Assembly (NCBI GenBank): GCA_041752455.1
Contig: JBGSWL010000164.1
Location: 1 to 5,208 of the forward strand
Reading direction: 5' to 3'
Origin: JBGSWL01 sp041752455
GTDB lineage: Bacteria; Pseudomonadota; Alphaproteobacteria; Rhizobiales; Rhizobiaceae
DNA: 5,208 bases
Within the stretch, counting starts at the first letter, position 1; each line of letters opens with the position of its first letter. The notes beneath the pieces are model-generated. The model searched no databases. It was not told where the DNA came from and saw nothing but the letters and a program-made list of their open reading frames with translations. Position numbers and translations under genes: made by a program. Shown in pieces: positions 1-5,069 of the stretch.

Positions 1-314
1 ACCGCGACCACGGTTTCCGGCTGGGCCCCGGCCAGTGCAGCGGCGGCCAGCGCCAGCACATGACGCGGATCATCGGTGCGAAGGACCGGCAGGTCGGTCT
101 CGATCACCGCATCGGTTCCGGCGAGTATCGCGACCGCGCCCTTGGCCTTGGCGTCCGCCACATAAGCCGCGCCGTCAGCCTTGGTGCCTGTCAGCGCAAC
201 GAACACGTCGCCTGGTTTCACCTGGCGCGAATCCGCCGTGATCCCGGAAAAGGCCGCATCCCCGGGGTTTGCCCCGGTCACTCCGGCCAGATTGTAAAGG
301 TCGTTCAGTTTCAT
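1..314 (-). CDS. murE: UDP-MurNAc-L-Ala-D-Glu:diaminopimelate ligase, N-terminal part (partial)
   Basis: Cytoplasmic Mur ligase that uses ATP to add the third stem-peptide residue (meso-diaminopimelate in this group) to UDP-MurNAc-L-Ala-D-Glu. Only the first 104 codons are in the window; the gene runs off the left edge. The visible part begins MKLNDLYNLAG and carries the N-terminal UDP-binding domain pattern: D28-S29-R30 followed by VKPGDVFVAL (about residues 32-41), then G43 and DGAAYV. The ATP-binding and catalytic domains lie outside. The start is an ATG 35 bp after the ftsI stop. No good Shine-Dalgarno precedes it (a GAAAGG lies too far upstream), so the start rests on family resemblance and the gap. 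Its position after ftsI is the usual dcw order (ftsI-murE-murF). MurF was considered, but the N-terminus and gene order favour MurE. Confidence 0.93.
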   Translation of the reverse strand, partial: MKLNDLYNLAGVTGANPGDAAFSGITADSRQVKPGDVFVALTGTKADGAAYVADAKAKGAVAILAGTDAVIETDLPVLRTDDPRHVLALAAAALAGAQPETVVA

Positions 315-349
315 GATGGAATCAGCCGTGACGGCCTTTCTGTCTGATC

Positions 350-2065
350 TCAATACGACACAAGCAAGGCATCGCGCGAGGCACCAAAGCGCGGCTGGAT
401 ACCGAGCAGCGCAATCGACCGCTCGATCACCCGCGCCACTATCGGTGCCGTGTTGATACCGGCGGTCGCGCCCGCGCCTTCCTTTTCCGGCTTTGGCTCG
501 TCGAGCACGACCAGCACCACATAACGCGGATCATCCATCGGAAACGCGGACAGGAAGGCGTTGAAGCGCTTGTCGGAGGAATAGCGGCCGTTGACGACCT
601 TTTCGGCAGTGCCGGTCTTGCCGCCAACGAAGAAGCCCTCGACCTCGGCGCGCTTGCCCGACCCCTGTTCGACATTCAGCCGGAACAGGTAGCGCATCAT
701 CGCGCTGGTTTCCGGCTTGATCACCTGGCGGGCAATTTCAGCGGCTTGCTCTTCGGTGCGCGGCAGGAAGGTCGGCGGGATCAGCTTGCCGCCATTGACC
801 AGTGCCGCGGCGGCAACCGCCGTCTGCAGCGGCGTCGTCGAAGCGCCATGGCCGAACGAGATCGTTATCGAGTGCAGCTTCTTCCATTCGGCCGGCTCGG
901 TCGGCCGCGCCACTTCCGGCAGTTCGGTTTGCATCCGGTCGAGCAGGCCGATCCGGTGCAGGAACTCGCGGTGACCCTCGATGCCGACGACATCGGCCAT
1001 CTTGGCCGTACCGATATTCGACGAGTAGATGAAGATCTCCGGCACCGACAGAACGCGCTTCTTGCCGTGGAAATCGTTGATGGTGAATCGCGCGATCTGG
1101 ATCGGCCGCGATGCGTCAAACGTGCTCTTCATGTTGACGAGGCCCGAATCGAGCGCCATCGCCGTAGTGAACACCTTGAAGGTCGAGCCCATTTCGAACG
1201 TGCCCGCCGACATGCGGTTGAGCCGGTCCTTGTCGAGCGCGTTGAACGGATCGTTCGGATCGTAATCCGGCAGCGAGGCCATGGCGACCACTTCGCCGGT
1301 GCGCACGTCGAGCACGACGCCGCCGGCGGCAATCGCCTTGTAGCGGTCCATTGCCTGGGCCAGTTCGTCGCGCAGCACATGCTGCACACCCGCATGCACC
1401 GAAAGGCGCACCGGCGGTAGTTCTTCGCGCGTATCGAGCCCGAGTTCCTGCAGCGTCGCGAGCCCCTGGTCGTCGACGAACTTCTCCATGCCCGCGGTGC
1501 CGACATTGTCGATGTTGACGAGGCCGACGATATGCGAGGCCGTCGGTCCGCCCGGATAGAACCGCCGCGTTTCGTTGCGGAACCCGATGCCGGGAATGCC
1601 GAGCGCCATCACGTCGGCCTGTTGGCGCGGGGTCAGCTCGCGCCGCAGCCAGACAAAGCCTGCACCGGAGGTCAGCTTGCGATGCCACGACGCCTGGTCG
1701 ACTTCCGGCAGCACGCGGGCCAGCGACTCGACGGCTTCGTCCGCATCGAGAATGCGCCGCGGTTCGCCAAACAGTGAAACAACACGGATGTCGGTCGCCA
1801 GAAGATCGCCGTTGCGATCGACAAGATCTGGCCGCGCTGCAAGAATCCGGTCTGCGCCATTGCGCGCCCGGCCATCGCCCATCTCCGTCATGCCGTACTG
1901 GATCAGCCGCCCGCCGATCACCGCATAGACCAGCGTGAAGCAGGCCAGCGCGAGGACAATACGGCTGCGTCCGGTGCGCCGGATGCGCTCTTCACGCTGG
2001 ACCGCCCGTTGCCGCCCGGAAGGCGCAAGGTTGGCGCGCATCAATGCCCCGATGGAAAAAGCCAT
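350..2065 (-). CDS. ftsI: Septal peptidoglycan transpeptidase FtsI (PBP3, class B PBP)
   Basis: Class B penicillin-binding protein that cross-links septal peptidoglycan in the periplasm as part of the FtsW-FtsI-FtsQLB divisome. It has 571 residues, normal for the family. A short basic cytoplasmic tail (about 1-34) precedes one membrane anchor (about 35-55, IVLALACFTLVYAVIGGRLI). The non-catalytic pedestal domain follows (about 75-225), then the transpeptidase domain (about 240-550). All three active-site motifs are intact: S294-T-F-K297 with the nucleophile serine in EMGSTFK, S348-S-N350, and K483-T-G485 in GGKTGTAEK. The start ATG lies 1 nt after the ftsL stop and is preceded by GGGGGAG (2081-2075) at a spacing of 9 nt. 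A second in-frame ATG at codon 9 is possible but has no comparable ribosome-binding site. Translation is probably coupled to ftsL. Confidence 0.97.
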   Translation of the reverse strand: MAFSIGALMRANLAPSGRQRAVQREERIRRTGRSRIVLALACFTLVYAVIGGRLIQYGMTEMGDGRARNGADRILAARPDLVDRNGDLLATDIRVVSLFGEPRRILDADEAVESLARVLPEVDQASWHRKLTSGAGFVWLRRELTPRQQADVMALGIPGIGFRNETRRFYPGGPTASHIVGLVNIDNVGTAGMEKFVDDQGLATLQELGLDTREELPPVRLSVHAGVQHVLRDELAQAMDRYKAIAAGGVVLDVRTGEVVAMASLPDYDPNDPFNALDKDRLNRMSAGTFEMGSTFKVFTTAMALDSGLVNMKSTFDASRPIQIARFTINDFHGKKRVLSVPEIFIYSSNIGTAKMADVVGIEGHREFLHRIGLLDRMQTELPEVARPTEPAEWKKLHSITISFGHGASTTPLQTAVAAAALVNGGKLIPPTFLPRTEEQAAEIARQVIKPETSAMMRYLFRLNVEQGSGKRAEVEGFFVGGKTGTAEKVVNGRYSSDKRFNAFLSAFPMDDPRYVVLVVLDEPKPEKEGAGATAGINTAPIVARVIERSIALLGIQPRFGASRDALLVSY

Positions 2066-2066
2066 G

Positions 2067-2459
2067 TTACTGCGCTCCCCCGGTGCTTTCGACGGGTGCG
2101 GTGGACCCGGTGGTCAGAAGATCGTCGATCTCCCCGGCAATGATGTCGGAGACCGCATCGCCGGTCGGCGCTGGCGGCGGTCCGGGCAGGTCGGCAAAGG
2201 TGGCGATCTGGTCCGGTCGGGTGACCGCAAGATCGAGGTCTTCCTTGTAGCGCTCGACCAGCGCCTGCAGCCGCTGCGGATCGGAGAGATAGGCCCAGTC
2301 GGCGCGCAGGAAATCGATCGACTCGCGCTCGGTTTCGATCCGGTTCTCGAAGTCGCGGATGTCCGCCAGCAGATCCTGCGCCTCATGCTTGATCGAATAG
2401 GTCCAGGTGGCGATCGCGATCAGCCCGGCGATCAAGACGATATTGACGATGCGCATCAT
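2067..2459 (-). CDS. ftsL: Cell division protein FtsL
   Basis: Small bitopic divisome protein that, with FtsB and FtsQ, relays activation to FtsWI at the septum. It has 130 residues: a membrane segment at about 3-21 (RIVNIVLIAGLIAIATWTY), then a periplasmic helix with heptad-like spacing at about 23-75. It contains the alphaproteobacterial FtsL pattern LRADWAYLSDPQRLQALV (about 51-68). A proline-rich then acidic/Ser-Thr tail (about 91-130) follows the helix. The chosen ATG overlaps the rsmH stop as ATGA, with AGAGGGA about 10 nt upstream. The next codon is also ATG (2456), so the start could be one codon later. An in-frame extension upstream to 2516 exists but overlaps rsmH and would put polar residues before the anchor. 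FtsL is weakly conserved; the call rests on size, topology, the DWAYLSDPxRLQ patch and position between rsmH and ftsI. Confidence 0.93.
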   Translation of the reverse strand: MMRIVNIVLIAGLIAIATWTYSIKHEAQDLLADIRDFENRIETERESIDFLRADWAYLSDPQRLQALVERYKEDLDLAVTRPDQIATFADLPGPPPAPTGDAVSDIIAGEIDDLLTTGSTAPVESTGGAQ

Positions 2460-3484
2460 GATGGCGTTGTCCCTCTGGTCGTTCTGGCAGGTGCTGCTTT
2501 CGGAGCGCCCGGCCATGGCAGGTCAGGCAGGCCGAAAATCGACAGGTCGGCGCTCCGCGCCGCTGCCGGCAGTCGCTGTGCGTGGCGAAGCCGCGCCGAG
2601 CGCGCGCGCGGATTGGTGTCGGCTTCCTGGTCACTCACGGTGATCGCCGGCTTGCCCTTGACCGCAAACACCAGCGGCACCGCTTGCGCGAGCGGCATGT
2701 GACGCGAGGTCGCCGGCTGGCTGGAGCGATCCTGGATGAAGCGCTTGACGATCCGGTCCTCCAGCGAATGGAACGAGACGACAACGAGACGCCCGCCCGG
2801 CTTGAGGCAGGTTTCGGCGGCAAACAGCGCCCGCGCCAATTCGTTCAGTTCATCATTGACGAAAATCCGCAGACCCTGAAACGTCCGCGTCGCGGGGTGG
2901 ATGCGGTCGGTCGGCTTGCGCGGGCAGACATTCTCGATCACTGACACCAGGTGCCGCGTCGTTTCGATCGGCGCCTCCAACCGCGCTTTTTCGATGGCGC
3001 GGGCAATGCGCGGCGCATTCTTTTCCTCGCCAAGGATGCCGATGATGCGGATCAGGTCCGGCACGGCAAAGCGGTTGACCACATCGGTTGCCGAAAGCCC
3101 CGCCTGCCCCATCCGCATGTCGAGCGGTCCGTTGTGACGGAACGAGAATCCGCGCAGCGCCTGGTCGATCTGCATTGACGACACACCGGCATCGAGCACG
3201 ACGCCGTCGAGTGACGCCGGCTCGCAATGGTCGGCCAGTGTCGAAAACGCCGCTTCGACCAGCCTCAGCTTGCCGTCCGACCCGGCTTCAAGCGCCCGCC
3301 CTGCGGCAATCGCATCCGGATCGCGGTCAAACGCAGTGACCCTTGCACCGGTTGCCAGCATCGCGCCGGTGTAGCCGCCGGCGCCAAACGTCAGGTCTGC
3401 GTGGTGTTCGCCGGCTTTGGGCGCAAGCTGCGCCATCGCTTCTGCCAGCATGACCGGGATATGCGGGGTGTCATCCTCGTTCAT
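2456..3484 (-). CDS. rsmH: 16S rRNA (cytosine1402-N4)-methyltransferase RsmH (MraW)
   Basis: SAM-dependent methyltransferase that N4-methylates C1402 of 16S rRNA in the ribosomal P site. It has 342 residues, close to the family norm, and begins MNEDDTPHIPVMLAEAM. The SAM-binding fold shows LTFGAGGYTGAML (31-43), FDRDPDAI (52-59) and DGVVLDAGVSSMQ (93-105), followed by FSFRHNGPLDMRM (113-125). The C-terminal part of the fold has VVSFHSLEDRIVKRF (235-249) and the family signature NPRARSARLR (291-300). The ATG overlaps the mraZ stop by ATGA, with a modest GAGG about 10 nt upstream. The frame is open much further upstream, but that stretch lies inside mraZ on the same strand and matches nothing. 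The DAGVSS motif differs slightly from the usual DLGVSS/DIGVSS. The stop overlaps the ftsL start, again as ATGA. Confidence 0.97.
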   Translation of the reverse strand: MNEDDTPHIPVMLAEAMAQLAPKAGEHHADLTFGAGGYTGAMLATGARVTAFDRDPDAIAAGRALEAGSDGKLRLVEAAFSTLADHCEPASLDGVVLDAGVSSMQIDQALRGFSFRHNGPLDMRMGQAGLSATDVVNRFAVPDLIRIIGILGEEKNAPRIARAIEKARLEAPIETTRHLVSVIENVCPRKPTDRIHPATRTFQGLRIFVNDELNELARALFAAETCLKPGGRLVVVSFHSLEDRIVKRFIQDRSSQPATSRHMPLAQAVPLVFAVKGKPAITVSDQEADTNPRARSARLRHAQRLPAAARSADLSIFGLPDLPWPGAPKAAPARTTRGTTPS

Positions 3485-3924
3485 CGGCTGGCCGCCTCGC
3501 GCAGTGCCACCAGCCGTTCGCGGACCTGCAGCCGGTAGGCGGCAAAGCGCGATGGCTCCCACATCTGGAAGAACCGCCCGCGCCCGACAAATTGCACCTC
3601 CTCGGTAATCCCCGTGTGCTCGCGGATGAAGTCGGTCACCGTGATCCGGCCCGCCTGATCCGGTTTCAGGAACATCGCTTCGCCGTGAAAATGGATCGAC
3701 ATGTCCGTCGATGAAGTCAGGAACGGGTCGAGTTCGCCCATCCGCGCCTCGAAGGCTTCCAGAAGGTCCATGCCGCCGCAGTCGATAGCCGGCATGTCGA
3801 AGCTCTGCAGCGCGTAGAGGTCGATCAGGCCCTTGTCCTGCAACACCGACCTGAAATGCGCCGGAACGGAAACCCGTCCCTTCGCATCGATACGGTTGAT
3901 CGCATTGGACAGAAACCGTTCCAC
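3481..3924 (-). CDS. mraZ: Transcriptional regulator MraZ
   Basis: DNA-binding regulator at the head of the dcw cluster. In E. coli it binds TGGG repeats upstream of its own gene and represses the cluster. It has 147 residues with two SpoVT/AbrB-like MraZ domains: the first (about 5-55) with D13-A-K-G-R17-V-S-V-P21, the second (about 78-125) with D89-Q-A-G-R93-I. R17 aligns with the arginine of the E. coli DNA-binding motif DxKGR. The start is a GTG. It is the only ATG/GTG/TTG after an in-frame stop at 3990-3988, and it gives the expected terminus (M)ERFLSNAINRIDAKGRV. No strong Shine-Dalgarno precedes it, so translation may be weak or shaped by the leader. The stop overlaps the rsmH start (ATGA). 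A TGGG array at 4151-4190 is the likely operator. Confidence 0.97.
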   Translation of the reverse strand: MERFLSNAINRIDAKGRVSVPAHFRSVLQDKGLIDLYALQSFDMPAIDCGGMDLLEAFEARMGELDPFLTSSTDMSIHFHGEAMFLKPDQAGRITVTDFIREHTGITEEVQFVGRGRFFQMWEPSRFAAYRLQVRERLVALREAASR

Positions 3925-3998
3925 GCTGCACGTCCGCTGGTTTCGTCCGGTCGGCCCGTCCCCACGACATCGCCAAAACCGTCCTGTTCAAAGTTCCG

Positions 3999-4014
3999 GC
4001 GGCATCGCTGCCGC
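3999..4014 (-). other. Perfect hairpin with GCGA tetraloop in the mraZ leader
   Basis: On the minus strand GCGGCA-GCGA-TGCCGC forms a perfect 6-bp stem closed by a GNRA tetraloop, 74 nt upstream of the mraZ start. It is followed by CGGAACTTTG rather than a run of T, so it is not a standard intrinsic terminator. It could be an RNA structural element or simply a chance palindrome in GC-rich DNA. Confidence 0.45.
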
Positions 4015-4050
4015 ACCGTCCGCCTCGGCGGCGCAATCGGCCACCACAAA

Positions 4051-4073
4051 CCGGAAAAGCGTTGCCACTCCGG
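4051..4073 (-). other. Bulged hairpin with GCAA tetraloop in the mraZ leader
   Basis: On the minus strand CCGG-AGTG-GCAA-CGCT-TTT-CCGG folds into a GCAA-capped stem of four pairs (one G-U), a 3-nt U bulge and four further G-C pairs. It is followed by TTTGTGG, which is too short and mixed to be a convincing terminator tail. It is the second GNRA-capped hairpin in this leader. Confidence 0.35.
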
Positions 4074-4150
4074 CTCTTCGCACCTTGCGAAAAACCGGTC
4101 GTCACACCCGCACAGCCCTGTCGATGGAAGCAATACACGCCGTCTTCTTT

Positions 4151-4190
4151 TGGGGTATCATGGGATATCATGGGCGTCAACGGGATCAAT
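4151..4190. promoter_or_regulatory. Putative MraZ operator: TGGG repeats with 10-bp period
   Basis: Reading the plus strand, TGGG begins at 4151, 4161 and 4171, with a degenerate CGGG at 4181. Each unit is exactly 10 bp. The first two junctions also share TATCATGGG (4156-4164 and 4166-4174). In E. coli, MraZ binds three TGGGN repeats separated by 5 nt, which is the same 10-bp spacing. The site lies about 227 bp upstream of the mraZ start in the divergent intergenic region. The TGGG words read on the strand opposite to mraZ. MraZ binding here is inference from geometry and location. Confidence 0.72.
4152..4189 (-). promoter_or_regulatory. Candidate mraZ/dcw promoter overlapping the operator
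   Basis: Two -35-like hexamers occur on the minus strand. TTGATC (4189-4184) with a 16-bp spacer leads to TATCCC (4167-4162). TTGACG (4180-4175) with a 17-bp spacer leads to TACCCC (4157-4152). The -35 elements are good but both -10 elements are poor, so the exact promoter is uncertain. Either one would lie inside the TGGG array, consistent with repression by MraZ. The predicted transcript would start near 4145-4160. Confidence 0.35.
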
Positions 4191-4255
4191 CCACCACCGG
4201 AAGGGCAGAACAGGGTTGAAACGCCTGGCGGCGCACATCCCGATCTTTATCGGCT

Positions 4256-4267
4256 GTTAACCTTAAC
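4256..4267 (+). promoter_or_regulatory. GTTAACCTTAAC element, possible CtrA-type half-sites
   Basis: GTTAACC is followed directly by TTAAC. CtrA of alphaproteobacteria recognises TTAA-N7-TTAA and TTAACC-like half-sites; here the two TTAA words are only 2 bp apart, so the canonical full site is absent. It lies about 100 bp upstream of the peptidase start and about 330 bp from mraZ. Functional assignment is weak. Confidence 0.2.
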
Positions 4268-4307
4268 GATCGGTTTCCAAGCCCTCCGCCTGGCACGACG
4301 CGAAATT

Positions 4308-4342
4308 TGTGATTTCACATTGCCGGGATGATTGTTCACATT
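4308..4342. repeat. TGTGA-TT-TCACA palindrome plus TTCACATT direct repeat
   Basis: A perfect inverted repeat TGTGA-TT-TCACA occupies 4308-4319. The 8-mer TTCACATT occurs at 4314-4321 and again at 4335-4342, a 21-bp offset (two helical turns). The cluster ends about 27 bp before the peptidase start codon, so it would lie in or near the promoter or early transcript. The arms resemble CRP half-sites, but the 2-bp spacer does not match the 6-bp spacer of CRP. It may be a binding site for an unidentified regulator. Confidence 0.35.
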
Positions 4343-4352
4343 TCCTCGAGCC

Positions 4353-4363
4353 AAGGAGAGGAA
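4353..4363 (+). promoter_or_regulatory. Ribosome-binding site that fixes the peptidase start
   Basis: AAGGAGAGGAA is a strong, extended Shine-Dalgarno whose purine-rich part ends 6 nt before the ATG at 4370. It decides against the upstream in-frame ATG at 4328, which would place this site inside the gene, and favours 4370 over the ATG at 4379. Confidence 0.75.
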
Positions 4364-4369
4364 GCTGGA

Positions 4370-4960
4370 ATGCAAGGCATGATCAGAACAATCAGGTGGG
4401 TTCGAACGGTTGCGACGGGTCTGGCGGTGGCAGGCCTTGCACTTGCCGGCACCAGCGCTGCGGCCAATGCGGCGTCGCTGCGGTTTGGTGGCGCGAGCAG
4501 CCAGCCGGCCGGTCACCATGCCTATTGCCGGTCCGGCGGCCACCATTGCGGCAGCCAGAAGGACGCCGGACCAGTCGCCATGACAGATGCGCGCTGGGCA
4601 GCGGTCCGTTCGGTCAACGCTGCGGTGAACCGGTCGATCCGCCCGGTCAGTGACAAGGTCGCGACCGGCCAGTCAGACCACTGGAAGGTCGGCGGCAAGG
4701 TCGGTGACTGCGAGGACTATGCACTGGCCAAGCGTTCCAAGCTGATGGCAGCAGGCTTCAAGCCGTCGCAATTGTCGCTGGCCAAGGCCAAGCTTTCCAG
4801 CGGCGAGGCGCACATCGTCCTCGTTCTGCGCACCACGAAGGGCGATTATGCTCTCGACAACCTGCGCAACGAGGTCCGCCTGTGGAACCGCACCGGCTAC
4901 CGGTTTCAAAAGGCCACCTCGCCCTCCAATGCGAGTGTCTGGCTGAGCGTCGGCGGCTGA
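4370..4960 (+). CDS. Exported transglutaminase-like cysteine peptidase (C93/BTLCP family, DUF920)
   Basis: A 196-residue protein of the bacterial transglutaminase-like cysteine proteinase family (Peptidase_C93), whose best-studied relative is LapG. A Sec signal peptide is clear: basic start (R6, R9, R12), hydrophobic core at about 13-27, and AxA-type cleavage near A31-A35 (AAANA). The mature domain shows the family layout: a Cys pair C53/C60 in YCRSGGHHC, then C114 in GDCEDYALAKR, H148 in GEAHIVLVLRT, and D163 in YALDNLRNEV. These are the expected Cys-His-Asp triad. The protein probably acts in the periplasm; the substrate is unknown, and nothing here (no LapD-like receptor or adhesin) supports a LapG biofilm role. 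The gene is divergent from the dcw cluster and convergent with the next gene. The start at 4370 was chosen from the strong ribosome-binding site. Confidence 0.9.
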   Translation: MQGMIRTIRWVRTVATGLAVAGLALAGTSAAANAASLRFGGASSQPAGHHAYCRSGGHHCGSQKDAGPVAMTDARWAAVRSVNAAVNRSIRPVSDKVATGQSDHWKVGGKVGDCEDYALAKRSKLMAAGFKPSQLSLAKAKLSSGEAHIVLVLRTTKGDYALDNLRNEVRLWNRTGYRFQKATSPSNASVWLSVGG

Positions 4961-4980
4961 CGCCTCCTGGCCCGCAAACG

Positions 4981-5011
4981 AAAAACCGGACCGGCTTTCG
5001 CCAGTCCGGTT
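4981..5011 (-). terminator. Intrinsic terminator of the minus-strand gene at the right edge
   Basis: Minus-strand AACCGGAC pairs with GTCCGGTT (5011-5004 with 4991-4984). One mismatch and then GGC/GCC close a GAAA loop (4999-4996), and a TTTTT tail overlaps the base of the stem. It lies 58 bp after the stop at 5070. On the plus strand the stem is followed by GGTCGG, so it would terminate the peptidase transcript only weakly, if at all. Confidence 0.85.
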
Positions 5012-5069
5012 GGTCGGTCATCGGGTCATGCTGCAGGGTCTTGCCGCATGATCGTCAGATGCGAGGCGA

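Larger units (their letters stand above)
3925..4150 (-). promoter_or_regulatory. Potential structured 5' leader of mraZ
   Basis: This 226-nt stretch between the putative operator/promoter and the mraZ GTG carries no convincing gene. On the mRNA strand it can form two hairpins capped by GNRA tetraloops (listed separately), plus a smaller CGCC-GGCG stem between them. I see no intrinsic terminator: runs of T occur at about 4095-4091 and 4057-4055, but neither follows a clean GC-rich stem. A long mraZ 5' UTR that is processed or terminated into a small RNA (UpsM) is known in Rhodobacter sphaeroides. Whether this leader behaves likewise is inference. Its true 5' end is unknown because the promoter is only tentatively placed. 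Confidence 0.4.
4191..4369. other. Non-coding upstream region of the C93 peptidase gene
   Basis: This is the rest of the 445-bp divergent intergenic region, on the peptidase side. Short open frames cross it on both strands but none has a ribosome-binding site or recognisable sequence. Compared with the flanking genes it has AT-rich patches, mainly 4247-4275 and 4300-4350, which fits a promoter region. I cannot place a confident sigma-70 promoter. The notable sequence elements are listed separately. Confidence 0.6.

Noticed and set aside
746..1420. 224-codon plus-strand open frame inside ftsI
   Set aside because: It is antisense to a fully conserved ftsI, is rich in Arg/His as expected of an antisense frame of a GC-rich gene, and has no ribosome-binding site.
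1935..2702. 255-codon plus-strand open frame across ftsI, ftsL and rsmH
   Set aside because: It runs antisense to three recognisable genes and has low-complexity Arg/Gly composition; it is a shadow frame.
4081..4100. Intrinsic terminator in the mraZ leader at the TTTTT run
   Set aside because: The bases before the run form only a three-pair stem with a mismatch, which is too weak to call.
3485..4189. Open frame continuing from rsmH upstream through mraZ, which would make a 577-residue protein
   Set aside because: The extension lies inside mraZ in another frame on the same strand, has no recognisable sequence, and is explained by few stops in GC-rich DNA. The rsmH ATG at 3484 gives a normal family length.
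4291..4310. TGGCACG resembling the -24 element of a sigma-54 promoter
   Set aside because: The required TTGC at the -12 position is absent (the sequence there is GAAA).
4308..4319. CRP/FNR site
   Set aside because: The half-sites TGTGA and TCACA are separated by 2 bp, not the required 6 bp.
4328..4369. Longer version of the peptidase starting at 4328
   Set aside because: The strong ribosome-binding site at 4353-4363 would lie inside the coding region, and the extra residues would precede a signal peptide that already begins properly at 4370.
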